Below, in pieces: positions 1-8,261 of a stretch of DNA of 64,000 bases. A model generated the notes under the pieces. The model was not told the DNA's origin. It was given only the letters and a program-made list of their open reading frames with translations, and did no database searches. The position numbers and the translations under genes are program-made. Position 1 is the stretch's first letter, and each line of letters opens with the position of its first letter. Source of the stretch: Roseateles asaccharophilus (lineage in GTDB: Bacteria; Pseudomonadota; Gammaproteobacteria; Burkholderiales; Burkholderiaceae_C); NCBI RefSeq assembly GCF_004362405.1, contig NZ_SNXE01000003.1:310001-374000 (forward strand), given 5' to 3'.

Positions 1-496
1 GGTGCACGAAGAGAACGCCGCCCACCATGGGCGCAATGGCCGGCGCCACGCCGAAGAAGATGGTGACCTGGGACATCACCCGCTGCGCCTCGGAGGGCGG
101 AAACATATCGCGGATGATGGCGCGCGAGACCACGATGCCCGCCCCCGCCGACATGCCTTGCACCGTGCGCCAGAACACCAGCTCGCCGATGGTGCTGGCC
201 AGCGCACAGCCCAGCGAGGCCAGGGTGAAGACCACCATGCCCCAGAGCACCACGGGCCGGCGGCCGAAGCTGTCGGACAGCGCACCGTGGAAGAGATTCA
301 TCACCGCAAAGCCCAGCAGATAGCTGGACAGGGTCTGCTGCATCTGCAGCGGCGTGGCATCCAGCGCGCGCGCGATGCCGGAAAAGGCCGGCAGATAGGT
401 GTCGATGGAGAAGGGGCCTACCATGCCCAGGCAGGCCAGCAGCACGGCCAGGGTCCAGCGCGGTGCGCGCCAGAGGGAACCGGCATCGGGATTCAT
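1..496 (-). CDS. Bcr/CflA-type MFS drug efflux transporter, N-terminal part
   Basis: This gene runs off the left edge of the window; 165 codons are visible from an ATG at 496. The product is a drug:proton antiporter of the major facilitator superfamily acting in the inner membrane. The visible part contains the first five or so membrane segments. TM1 carries the FSIDTYLPA stretch typical of Bcr/CflA proteins, and a motif-A loop (GALSDSFGRRPVV) lies between TM2 and TM3, followed by a TM4 stretch with RTVQG and a GxxPAxGP-like motif C (GVAPAIAPMVGG). It is divergent from the oxidoreductase at 612. The substrate cannot be read from the sequence. The family call is firm; the drug is unknown. Confidence 0.85.
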   Translation of the reverse strand, partial: MNPDAGSLWRAPRWTLAVLLACLGMVGPFSIDTYLPAFSGIARALDATPLQMQQTLSSYLLGFAVMNLFHGALSDSFGRRPVVLWGMVVFTLASLGCALASTIGELVFWRTVQGMSAGAGIVVSRAIIRDMFPPSEAQRVMSQVTIFFGVAPAIAPMVGGVLFVH

Positions 497-611
497 GTAT
501 GGATTTGCGCGTTGAGCGCCCAGGCGCAAGAAACTGCTGGCGGGCGGGAACACAGTGTAGCGGCGCCCCCTAAACTCGCGCTCCAGCCCACACTTCCATG
601 AGCACTGTCTG

Positions 612-1613
612 ATGCCCGATACCCTGAACATTGGCCTGATCGGCCTGGGCGTGATGGGGCAGCGCATGCTGGCCCGCCTGAAGAATCACCCGCGCCTGCG
701 CGCCTGCTGGGTCTGGGACGCCCGTCCCGAAGCCCTGAGCAGCACCCTGCAGGCCTACCCCGAGCTGCGCGCGGCCGACAGCGCCGAGGCCCTGATACGC
801 CAGCCCGGCCTGGCCGGCCTCTATATCGCCACCCCGCCGGCCGCCCATATCAGCCTCTCGCACGCCGCCTTCGATGCCGGCCTGGCCGTGTTCTGCGAAA
901 AGCCGCTGACCGTGGACTTTGCCGCCGCGCGCGACTGCATCGCCCGCATCGAGCGCGAGAAGCTGCGCGCCGCGGTGAACTTCTCCCTGGCCTCGGCACC
1001 CGGCCTGGCCACGCTGCAGCGCGCCTTTGGCGCCGCCGCCAAGCATCCGCTGGGCACCCTGGAGGCGGTGCAGATCGAGCTGGGCTTTGCCGCCTGGCCC
1101 CGCCCCTGGCAGGCCGCGGCCGGTGCCTGGCTGGCCGAACGCACCGAAGGCGGCTTCAGCCGCGAGGTGCTCTCGCACTTCATCTTCGTGCTGCAGCGCG
1201 TGCTGGGGCCGGCCCAGGTGCTGGCCAGCCAGGTGGACTACCCGGCCGATGGCCTGAGTGCCGAAACCGGTCTGCGCGCCGAGCTGCGCGCCAACGGTGT
1301 TCCCGTGCAGATCGAGGGCCGCGTGAGCCCCGAGGTGGGCGTCCCCGACCGCAACCGCATGCACTGGCGCGCCAGCGAAGGCGAGATCGAGTTGCGCGAG
1401 TGGTTCGGCCTGAGCGAGCAGCGCCGCGGCGGCAAGTCCGAGCCCCTGGGTCATGTCCACGGCGAGTCGGACAGCCTGCGCAGCCAGGCCCAGGCCGACC
1501 AGCTGGAGCAGTGGGTGGCCCTGATCGAAGGCCGCTCCCATGCCCTGCCCGGCTTTGCCGAGGCCCTGGCGGTGCAGGAAACCATCGAGGCCCTGCTGAG
1601 CGCCAAGGCTTGA
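612..1613 (+). CDS. Gfo/Idh/MocA family NAD(P)-dependent oxidoreductase
   Basis: A 333-residue cytoplasmic oxidoreductase. The N-terminal Rossmann fold starts with GLIGLGVMG (residues 8-16), the dinucleotide-binding glycine motif. The family hallmark EKP lies at residues 96-98 after a strand ending in AVFC, where the lysine normally takes part in hydride transfer chemistry. The C-terminal half is the alpha/beta substrate domain. Members act on sugars, inositol or related polyols, but the substrate cannot be predicted here and no sugar catabolic genes lie alongside. The ATG at 612 leaves a normal-length N-terminus two residues before the Rossmann strand. The gene stands alone, divergent from the efflux gene and converging on rnpB. 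Confidence 0.85.
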   Translation: MPDTLNIGLIGLGVMGQRMLARLKNHPRLRACWVWDARPEALSSTLQAYPELRAADSAEALIRQPGLAGLYIATPPAAHISLSHAAFDAGLAVFCEKPLTVDFAAARDCIARIEREKLRAAVNFSLASAPGLATLQRAFGAAAKHPLGTLEAVQIELGFAAWPRPWQAAAGAWLAERTEGGFSREVLSHFIFVLQRVLGPAQVLASQVDYPADGLSAETGLRAELRANGVPVQIEGRVSPEVGVPDRNRMHWRASEGEIELREWFGLSEQRRGGKSEPLGHVHGESDSLRSQAQADQLEQWVALIEGRSHALPGFAEALAVQETIEALLSAKA

Positions 1614-1620
1614 ACAAATA

Positions 1621-1968
1621 AAGAGTGAAGCAAGCCGATAGGCCGGATTCTGTGCAGGTCCGGCCTCTTGCGAGACCGGCCCCGTGACCGCCATTCCTCT
1701 GGGCCGGACATCACTGCCCGGCTCGGTGCCACCTACCCGCCAGCTCTGCGAGCCGCATCAACGCTGGCCTACTTGGTGTTGCTGCGCGTAGAGATTGCCC
1801 GTTTCACCCGAAGTGGGCCTAGGCTCACTTCGACTCGTCTCTGTTGCTCTGATCCTCGGCTTTCGCCGGGCAGCCGTTAGCTGCTACGCCGCTCTATGCA
1901 GTCCGGACCTTCCTCCAGGGCCGTGTTTCCACGCTTGCCCCAGCGGCGGTCTGGCTTGCTTCACGGCG
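1621..1968 (-). ncRNA. rnpB: RNase P RNA (type A, M1-like)
   Basis: The catalytic RNA of RNase P, which matures tRNA 5' ends. On the minus strand the first and last 12 nt (GTGAAGCAAGCC at 1964-1953 and GGCTTGCTTCAC at 1636-1625) pair perfectly as helix P1. Between them are the conserved blocks GGAGGAAGGTCCGGACT near the 5' side and the ACAGAATCCGGCCTATCGG segment near the 3' end, both diagnostic of bacterial RNase P. The length of about 340 nt fits the type A class. Short ORFs predicted across this span on both strands are chance products of the structured RNA. Confidence 0.96.
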
Positions 1969-1971
1969 GGC

Positions 1972-1977
1972 ATTATC
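1972..1977 (-). promoter_or_regulatory. Putative -10 element of the rnpB promoter
   Basis: On the minus strand the hexamer GATAAT ends 7 nt before the first base of helix P1 of RNase P RNA (1964), the expected distance from a -10 box to the transcription start. No convincing -35 hexamer is visible 17 nt upstream, so the assignment rests on position and the -10 match. Confidence 0.5.
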
Positions 1978-2003
1978 CCGCATCGCGACTGTGCCCTGCG
2001 ACT

Positions 2004-3026
2004 TCAGTCCTCGCTGGCGCCCTCGGACAGATCGGCGTCGTCGTCCTTGGCCGCCTCGCGGGCCAGCTCGGCCTCCAGCGGGCGCAATGACTCGAGCAGC
2101 TGCTGTGGCGGCTTGGGTGCCGTCAAACGCAGCACGGGCGGCGGCAGGGCGCTGATGTAAGGCGGGCCGAACCAGTACTGCTGCTGCGCCCGCTTGGCCG
2201 CCAGCAGGGTCATGCTGCCCAGCAGCAGACCCGCCCCCACCCAGGCCAGGGCACGCCGGCCTCGCGGCCAGACGAGCTGGGCATGCCACCACAGCAGCAG
2301 ACCCAGACCGACAGGCAGGCTCAGCGCCTCCATCGCGAGCAGGCTGCGGGCCGAGAAGCTATAGGCCAGACCCGGCAGGACGAAGCCCAGGAGCTGCAAA
2401 CCCGTGACCACACAGACCGCTCGCCAGAGATGGAGCGCAAAGGGAAAACGGTGCTGGAAGAGCTGGGTCACCAAGGCCCAGAGCGCCGCCCAGGCCAGGA
2501 GCAGGGCCAGGGGCAGCAAAAGAGCCGCGGCATAGTCCACCCAGGGTGCGCCGGGATTCAGGCCGCTCCAGCGGTCCAACCCCAGCAAGGCCAGCCACAC
2601 ACCCATCAGGCCCAGCAGCGCCCCGGGCGGGGGCGGCGCGGCCACCCGATCCAGCAGGCGCTCGGGGGGCAGCGGGTCCTGGGCGCGGCGCAATCGCAGC
2701 GAGGTGGCGCCGAGCTGGAAGACCGCGCCCGGTGCCAGTTCCACCGAGCTGCCAGCCGCCAGGCGCCGGCGTCCCAGCCAGCCCCCGTTGAGGCTGTCGA
2801 GCAGGCTCAAGCGGGGCCGGCCGCCTCCGTCGCCCCCGCTTTGCTCGGTGGGCGCCTGCGCCAGCTCCAGCCACGCATGCTCGGCGGCCAGATGCGCATC
2901 ATCCAGCACCAGATCGCAGGCCGGCGAGCGGCCTATGCTCACGGGCCAGGCCTGTACCCGGTGCACGGCCCGCACCAGGCCATCGCGGCCCAGCACTTCG
3001 ATCACCGCGGCCTTGCTGCCGTCCAT
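2004..3026 (-). CDS. FHA-domain membrane protein
   Basis: A 340-residue protein with an N-terminal forkhead-associated (FHA) phosphothreonine-binding domain (about residues 8-120; IGRS at 31-34, then the H and LLDSLNGGWLG segments where FHA folds have their Ser/His and N-G motif) and about five hydrophobic membrane segments between residues 130 and 280, ending in a charged cytoplasmic-type tail. No kinase is present nearby. Its start overlaps the end of the protease gene by 25 bp, which suggests translational coupling and joint function. It is the last gene of the pyrC/AraC/AraC/protease run. The FHA assignment is good; the role of the membrane part is unknown. Confidence 0.75.
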   Translation of the reverse strand: MDGSKAAVIEVLGRDGLVRAVHRVQAWPVSIGRSPACDLVLDDAHLAAEHAWLELAQAPTEQSGGDGGGRPRLSLLDSLNGGWLGRRRLAAGSSVELAPGAVFQLGATSLRLRRAQDPLPPERLLDRVAAPPPPGALLGLMGVWLALLGLDRWSGLNPGAPWVDYAAALLLPLALLLAWAALWALVTQLFQHRFPFALHLWRAVCVVTGLQLLGFVLPGLAYSFSARSLLAMEALSLPVGLGLLLWWHAQLVWPRGRRALAWVGAGLLLGSMTLLAAKRAQQQYWFGPPYISALPPPVLRLTAPKPPQQLLESLRPLEAELAREAAKDDDADLSEGASED

Positions 3027-4399
3027 CCGAAGCCTCCCAGGTAATGTGCGCTCAGGCGCAGGGCATTCTCGAAACTCACGCCGCGGGCATCAAAGCGCCC
3101 CAGAGCCCCCTGCGTCGCACCATCGACCGTGGTGACCAGCACCACCAGGTCGTGCAGGCCGGGCAGCTTGCGGTAGGCCGACAGACAAATCACCGCGCGC
3201 AGCGGCGGCCCCTGCTGGGCATCGGCCTGGATGAAATCCTCGCGGCAGCGGGGTGCGCTGCGCTGGCGGTCGGCGCGGCCCAGGTTCTCGTTGCGAAAGC
3301 TGGCCGAGTACTGCTTGGCAAAGCGCAGGGCGCCGAGCTTGCTGCCTTCATAAGCCTCGTGCGAGACCTGCAGATAGCCGGTCTGCAACTGCCCGCTGAC
3401 GAAGACGGCATGCTCCATCCGGCACTGCGAGCGCTGGAACTCCAAGCCCTTGTTGTCGGCTGGCGTGCTGCGTCCCCAGCAGCGCATGAAATCCTCTTGG
3501 GGAACGGGCAGCGCATAGCGCTCATGGTCGGCATTGCGCCAGGGCTGCGCCACAAAGCCCTGGACCAGGGAATCCTGGTACTGCAGCAGCTGCTCGCGCA
3601 GCCGTGGCCAGGCCGGCCCGCGCAGCGCCTCGCGCTCGCGGCTGCGCTGAAACAGCGCCTGGGCGAACTCGGCCGGCACCAGAAAGCTCATCTGCTGGGC
3701 AAAGAACATGGCCGAGACATTGATGCCCACGACCCGCCCCTCCTCATCCAGCACCGGTCCGCCACTCATGCCGGAATTGATGCTGCCCGAGTAGTAGATC
3801 AGGGGGTCGAAACTGCGCTCCACCAGGCCGTTGAAGGTGCCCTCCACCACGGCAAAGGCCACATCGTGCGGATTGCCCATGGAGTAGATGCGGTCGCCCT
3901 TGGACAGGGGCTGCTCACGGGGCCGGAAACTGAGCCCGCTGGCGCCGCGCAGACCGTCCCCCTTGAGCCGCAGCAGGGCCAGATCACGTCGTACATCGAA
4001 ATCCAGCAGCTCCAGCTCACCGGCGCGCCCGTCGGGCATGGCGTAGCGCAGCCGGTAACGCTCGGGGTCGAGCGCGGCCTCGCTGATCACGTGGTAGTTG
4101 GAAATCACATGGCCCTGATCGCTGACCAGAAAGCCCGAGCCCACCGAGGCCTGGCTGTCCTGGTTCTTGAGCAAGGTGCGGATCTGCAGCAGCTGGGTGC
4201 GGGCACGTTCGTAAACGCGACGCGCGCTGGCCGAGACCGGGGTGGCCGCCGACGCCGTGCGGGCTGCTGCCGAGGCCGCGCTGGCCGGCGCCTCCTGAGC
4301 CAAGCCCGGCAGCGGTGCCAGCACAAGGCCCAGCAGCGCCAGCAGCAGAAGCCGGGGCCAAGCCCCCAGGCCAGGCCGCAAAACAAAGGGCTGGTGCAA
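3002..4399 (-). CDS. Secreted trypsin-like (HtrA-type) serine protease, TTG start
   Basis: A 465-residue exported serine protease. A hydrophobic signal segment (residues 17-34) ends with a likely signal peptidase site after GLAQ. The chymotrypsin-fold catalytic triad reads His103 (SNYHVIS), Asp139 (RRDLALL) and Ser212 (GMSGGPV). After the protease domain (about 80-260) comes a roughly 200-residue region I do not recognise; no PDZ domain is evident. The reading frame is open far upstream, but a TTG at 4399 preceded by AGGAGA six bases away and leading straight into the signal peptide is the best start. It lies 50 bp after the AraC-HDOD gene and overlaps the FHA gene, so it belongs to that cluster. 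It probably works in the periplasm. Confidence 0.82.
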   Translation of the reverse strand: MHQPFVLRPGLGAWPRLLLLALLGLVLAPLPGLAQEAPASAASAAARTASAATPVSASARRVYERARTQLLQIRTLLKNQDSQASVGSGFLVSDQGHVISNYHVISEAALDPERYRLRYAMPDGRAGELELLDFDVRRDLALLRLKGDGLRGASGLSFRPREQPLSKGDRIYSMGNPHDVAFAVVEGTFNGLVERSFDPLIYYSGSINSGMSGGPVLDEEGRVVGINVSAMFFAQQMSFLVPAEFAQALFQRSREREALRGPAWPRLREQLLQYQDSLVQGFVAQPWRNADHERYALPVPQEDFMRCWGRSTPADNKGLEFQRSQCRMEHAVFVSGQLQTGYLQVSHEAYEGSKLGALRFAKQYSASFRNENLGRADRQRSAPRCREDFIQADAQQGPPLRAVICLSAYRKLPGLHDLVVLVTTVDGATQGALGRFDARGVSFENALRLSAHYLGGFGWTAARPR

Positions 4400-4449
4400 A
4401 TCGCTCTCCTGTATCGGTAGGTGCAGGCTCCTCGCCTGGCGGGCCGATC

Positions 4450-5976
4450 CTAGCTGCTGAACGGTACCGGGGTCGGGATCGGCTGCGCTCGGAACGCCTC
4501 CAGCTGGGTTCCGGGCAGCCCCCAACGTGCCAGCAACAAGGCGGCGGCATCGACCCGACTCAGCCCGAAGTGCGCACGTTCCCACTCCAGCAGCTGCGGC
4601 CATGACGCTGTCGGCTGGCGCTCCAGCCAGGCCGCATAGTCGCGCCCCACCAGACGCCACAGCAGGCTGGCACCCAGGGCCGCCCAGCCCTGCGGCTGCG
4701 CCATGCGCGCCGGATCGGCGAGCGGCCCGACAGGCCAGGGCTCATGGCGGTCCCGCCTCAGCCAGCTACGGGCTGCGCACAGATCCTGGGCCAGCCCCTG
4801 GGTCGAGGCCTCTTCAGCAGGCGCGGCAAAGCCCTGCAGGCAGGCAGTCCCAAGGGCATAGGTCAGGGCCGCCATATCGGGCCCCTGCTCGGCCGGATTC
4901 AGGCTGGGCAGACGCAAGGGGCAGGCCCAGTCCGACAGGCCGCCCAGGGCCTGCAGCCGCAGGAAGTCCTCGCGCAGCTGCAGCGGTCCCGCCCCCCACC
5001 ACTTGCGCGCTGCACGTGTCAGCGCCGGCGCACCGGCATAGCCCAGCTGAGGCGCGATCAGCTCAAGAGCCTGCCCCTGCTCGACCACCGCCTCGAAGGC
5101 CAGGCCTTGGCGATGCGCCTGCAGCGTCGCGCTGAAACTGCAGCCCTCGGCCTGCAGCTGACGCCGCAGGCTGGCGGGCGAGCGCCCCAGCTGTTGAGCC
5201 ACCGGCTCCAGGCCGAGGTCCGCGCCATGGGCGGCCTGGCGCAGGCTGGTCCTGACCTGCGCACGCAGCCGCATGCGCGGCGGGGTCGGCAGGTACAGCT
5301 CCAGCAGATCAAAGCAGACCGAGAGTGTCTGGCGCAAGGCGGGGTTGGCACCCGGCAGCGGCATATCCAACAGCTCGGGGCGCAGGCGCATCTCGAAGCA
5401 GGACGCGCCGAAGCGAACCGGCAGGCCCATCAGTCCGGCCAGCTGCCCGGGGCACGGGCTGTCGGGCGTCATGACGGAAGCATCCAGCGCCACCGACTCG
5501 CCCGGCAGGCAGACACGCAGCAGACCCAGCATCCACGCCCAAGTGCCCTCCCAATACATCAGCAGGCCCAGCGGCGGCGCGGCCGCGCGGGGATGCATGC
5601 GCAGGAAGAGCTCGCCCCCCTCCTCACTCAGGCTCAGCACCGCCCAGGGCAGCCAGCCCGACTGGCGCCACAACAGCTCGGCCAGGGCCTCGCGAAGCGT
5701 GGCACAGCTGCGCGCGAAATACAGCAGGCCTTCGCCGGCACTGTCATCCACCCGGCTGGCCAGCTCGGCCGGCACATGCGGCAAGCCGTGGGCGAGCAGG
5801 CATTCATTCATGCCCACCACCTGCTCCGTACTCAGCCGACGGGCGTCATTGGGCGCCACGCGTTCCAGCCCCCAGCGCTGCTCAAGCTCGGCCCGCAGGC
5901 CTGGATGGGGCGACAGCAGCGCGTACAGGGGCTGCAGCTGCCTCAGCTCTACCATGAGATCCGGCAACTCATTCAT
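4450..5976 (-). CDS. AraC-family regulator with C-terminal HDOD-like extension
   Basis: A 508-residue regulator. Residues 1-235 resemble the ligand-binding N-terminal domain of OruR/ArgR-like AraC proteins (the group with long N-termini). Two AraC helix-turn-helices follow at about 252-275 and 302-325. Unusually, about 150 further residues continue after the DNA-binding domain; the end (about 468-487, FG-x7-ALLLARWGLPG) resembles the final helices of HDOD domains, in which FG, H and a W-LP motif recur, but the histidine is replaced here. Its ATG overlaps the stop of the upstream AraC gene (ATGA). The two AraC products are paralogous over their first 330 residues (shared LQPLY start), pointing to tandem duplication. 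Confidence 0.75.
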   Translation of the reverse strand: MNELPDLMVELRQLQPLYALLSPHPGLRAELEQRWGLERVAPNDARRLSTEQVVGMNECLLAHGLPHVPAELASRVDDSAGEGLLYFARSCATLREALAELLWRQSGWLPWAVLSLSEEGGELFLRMHPRAAAPPLGLLMYWEGTWAWMLGLLRVCLPGESVALDASVMTPDSPCPGQLAGLMGLPVRFGASCFEMRLRPELLDMPLPGANPALRQTLSVCFDLLELYLPTPPRMRLRAQVRTSLRQAAHGADLGLEPVAQQLGRSPASLRRQLQAEGCSFSATLQAHRQGLAFEAVVEQGQALELIAPQLGYAGAPALTRAARKWWGAGPLQLREDFLRLQALGGLSDWACPLRLPSLNPAEQGPDMAALTYALGTACLQGFAAPAEEASTQGLAQDLCAARSWLRRDRHEPWPVGPLADPARMAQPQGWAALGASLLWRLVGRDYAAWLERQPTASWPQLLEWERAHFGLSRVDAAALLLARWGLPGTQLEAFRAQPIPTPVPFSS

Positions 5977-7124
5977 GGCGCAGCGGCATCGCGGATCTGC
6001 AGGGGCAAGGTGTCAGCGGCCTGGCTCAGCGAGCGCACCAGAGCCTCGGGCCGGGATTCCCGGCGGGCCTGGGCTGCCATCTGCGTTAATGCCTCCGCTA
6101 GGCCCAGACCCTGCTGGCCCTGGACATCGCTGAGCCATTGGCGCAACTGGGCCGGGCGCAGACCGAAGGTAGCGTGGAAGGCACGCTCCAGCCCCGCCCT
6201 GTCGGCATAACCCAGCGCTTCAGCCACTTCGGGCAGAGGCATGCGACGATCCAGAACCGCCATAAAGGCACGCCAGCTGCGCTGCATCTGCAGCAAGTCA
6301 GCAAACTTGACCGACTCCTGGGCCAGCCAGCGGCGCAGCGTGCTCGGGCTGCACTCGAAGTACCGGGCCGCATCCTCCAGCGAGATGCCGCTGAGATCGG
6401 TCTGACGGCGCAGCCAGCGCAGCAGCTGCTCCGCCTTGTCACTGGCGGCCGCCTGGCGCGGCAACTGCCGCTGCAGCGCTTCCCGCAATGCGTGCACCAG
6501 ACCCGGGCTGTGCCCTGGCAGGGGCCAGTCCAGACAGCTCAGGGGGAGGTGCAAGGCAAAGCTCGGGGCGCCGAACTCCACCGTGCAGCCCAGCAGAGCC
6601 TCCAGCTCGGCGCCCCGTCCGACATCGGCCGTCATGCAGGCCACACGCTCTACGGGGGGCGCGCGGTCCAGGCAACGCGCGATCAGACCATGTAACCAGA
6701 CCAGACCGGACTCGTAGCGCAGCAGCCGTCCCAGGCGCTGCGACTCGTAACTCGGGGCCATGCTGATCTGCAGCGTCGAAGCGCCACCATGCATCTGCCA
6801 GTGGCCGTCGGGCAGCAACCAGGGACTCAGATCGTTGAGGGCTTGCAGAGCCTGACCGAGGCTGGCATGGCTGCGCAAGAAATACACCAGACCATGCGCC
6901 ACACCGGGATCGACCTGAGCCGCCAGCTTGGCGCCCGCGTGCGGCTCTCCCTGGGCATGCAGCAGCTCGAAGAGCTGCATCAGCTGAGCAGAGGACAAGC
7001 GTCCTTGCTGCTGAGCCGGCACCCGGCGCAGGCCTACAACCTGTTCAAGCCGCTCCAGCAGCTCCGGCCGGTCGGCCAAACTCTGGTACAGAGGCTGCAG
7101 ATGGAAAAGGTCAAGGCCTCTCAA
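5973..7124 (-). CDS. AraC-family transcriptional regulator
   Basis: A 383-residue cytoplasmic regulator with an N-terminal arabinose-binding-like/OruR-type domain and two AraC helix-turn-helix motifs at about residues 241-265 and 295-318 (ALGYADRAGLERAFHATFG is the typical second-motif signature). The reading frame has no ATG near its beginning; the only usable upstream start is a TTG at 7124, supported by alignment of its LQPLY segment with the paralogue downstream, though no clear ribosome binding site precedes it. It starts 8 bp after the pyrC stop and ends in a 4-bp overlap with the next gene, so it may be co-transcribed with both. Its target is unknown; the adjacent protease and FHA genes are obvious candidates. 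Confidence 0.8.
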   Translation of the reverse strand: MRGLDLFHLQPLYQSLADRPELLERLEQVVGLRRVPAQQQGRLSSAQLMQLFELLHAQGEPHAGAKLAAQVDPGVAHGLVYFLRSHASLGQALQALNDLSPWLLPDGHWQMHGGASTLQISMAPSYESQRLGRLLRYESGLVWLHGLIARCLDRAPPVERVACMTADVGRGAELEALLGCTVEFGAPSFALHLPLSCLDWPLPGHSPGLVHALREALQRQLPRQAAASDKAEQLLRWLRRQTDLSGISLEDAARYFECSPSTLRRWLAQESVKFADLLQMQRSWRAFMAVLDRRMPLPEVAEALGYADRAGLERAFHATFGLRPAQLRQWLSDVQGQQGLGLAEALTQMAAQARRESRPEALVRSLSQAADTLPLQIRDAAAP

Positions 7125-7132
7125 GAGCGCGA

Positions 7133-8173
7133 TCAGCCCACGAACTGCCAGTGCAGGGTCTCACCCCCGCGCAGCGGCTTGAGCTGGGCCTCGCCGAAGG
7201 GCACGGACTCCGGCAGGGTCCAGGCCGTCTTGCGCAGGGTCACTCGCTCGGTGTTGCGCGGCAGGCCATAGAAGTCGGGGCCGTGCAGGCTGGAGAAACC
7301 TTCCAACTTGTCCAAGGCACCCATGGCCTCGAAGGCCTCGGCGTAGAGCTCCAGGGCCGACAGCGCGGTGTAGCAACCTGCGCCGCACACCGAGTTCTCC
7401 TTCATGACCGACGCATGGGGCGCACTGTCGGTGCCCAGGAAGAACTTGGGGCTGCCCGAGGTGGCGGCCTGGATCAGGGCTTGCCGGTGCTGCTCGCGCT
7501 TGAGCACCGGCAGGCAGTAGTAATGCGGGCGCAAGCCACCGGTGAAGATGGCGTTGCGGTTGTAGAGCAGGTGCTGCGGCGTGAGCGTGGCCGCGGTGAA
7601 ACGGTCGGACTGGGCCACGTACTGGGCCGCCTCCAGCGTGGTGATGTGTTCGAACACCACCTTGAGCTCGGGGAAGTCGCGACGCAGCGGCTGCATCACG
7701 CGATCGATGAAGACGGCCTCCCGGTCAAAGACATCCACCTCGGGGTCGGTCACCTCGCCATGCACCAGCAGCAGCAGGCCCTCGCGCTGCATGGCTTCCA
7801 GGGTCTTGTAGGTCTTGCGGATGTCGGTCACGCCGGCATCGCTGTTGGTGGTGGCACCGGCCGGGTAGAGCTTGAGCGCCACCACGCCCGCCTCGCGCGC
7901 CTTCTGAATTTCCTCGACCGGCGTGTTGTCGGTGAGGTACATGGTCATCAGCGGGGTGAAGCTTGCTCCCGCCGGCAGGGCCGCCAGGATGCGCTGGCGA
8001 TAGGCGCTGGCTTGCTCGGCCGTGGTCACGGGCGGGCGCAGATTGGGCATCACGATGGCACGGGCGAACTGGCGGGCCGTGGCGGGCAGGACGGCCGCCA
8101 AGGCTGCGCCGTCGCGCAGATGCACATGCCAGTCGTCGGGGCGGATGAGGCTGAGTTCGTTCATGGCTTGCAT
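7133..8173 (-). CDS. pyrC: Dihydroorotase (class II)
   Basis: Catalyses the reversible cyclisation of carbamoyl aspartate to dihydroorotate, third step of pyrimidine synthesis, in the cytoplasm. The protein has the metal-binding HxH near the N-terminus (His16, His18 in DDWHVHLRDG), the lysine that is carboxylated to bridge the two zinc ions (Lys101 in LKLYPAG), and the later FLGTDSAPH segment with the catalytic aspartate. At 346 residues it matches the E. coli PyrC size. The frame stays open upstream, but homology begins at the ATG at 8173 (a second ATG at 8164 is possible). The AraC genes follow closely, so pyrC may be the first gene of their transcript. Confidence 0.95.
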   Translation of the reverse strand: MQAMNELSLIRPDDWHVHLRDGAALAAVLPATARQFARAIVMPNLRPPVTTAEQASAYRQRILAALPAGASFTPLMTMYLTDNTPVEEIQKAREAGVVALKLYPAGATTNSDAGVTDIRKTYKTLEAMQREGLLLLVHGEVTDPEVDVFDREAVFIDRVMQPLRRDFPELKVVFEHITTLEAAQYVAQSDRFTAATLTPQHLLYNRNAIFTGGLRPHYYCLPVLKREQHRQALIQAATSGSPKFFLGTDSAPHASVMKENSVCGAGCYTALSALELYAEAFEAMGALDKLEGFSSLHGPDFYGLPRNTERVTLRKTAWTLPESVPFGEAQLKPLRGGETLHWQFVG

Positions 8174-8191
8174 TTTCGCATCGCCCTCAAG

Positions 8192-8217
8192 CAAAAAGGC
8201 CTGTTTTCCAACAGGCC
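8192..8217 (-). terminator. Rho-independent terminator after the M60 lipoprotein gene
   Basis: On the minus strand GGCCTGTT-ggaa-AACAGGCC forms a perfect 8-bp stem with a 4-nt loop followed directly by TTTTTG. It sits 45 bp after the stop of the metallopeptidase gene and 20 bp before pyrC, insulating pyrC from that transcript. Confidence 0.85.
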
Positions 8218-8261
8218 CCGCTGCAGGTGGACCCGTGTCGCCACGGGCCCGGACCATGGTG

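Noticed and set aside
1627-1968. Small ORFs across the RNase P RNA
   Set aside because: They overlap a structured catalytic RNA with perfect P1 pairing and conserved core, and have no protein features.
3002-4660. 552-codon form of the serine protease starting at 4660
   Set aside because: The extra N-terminus overlaps the AraC-HDOD coding region and carries no conserved sequence; the TTG at 4399 with AGGAGA leads directly into the signal peptide.
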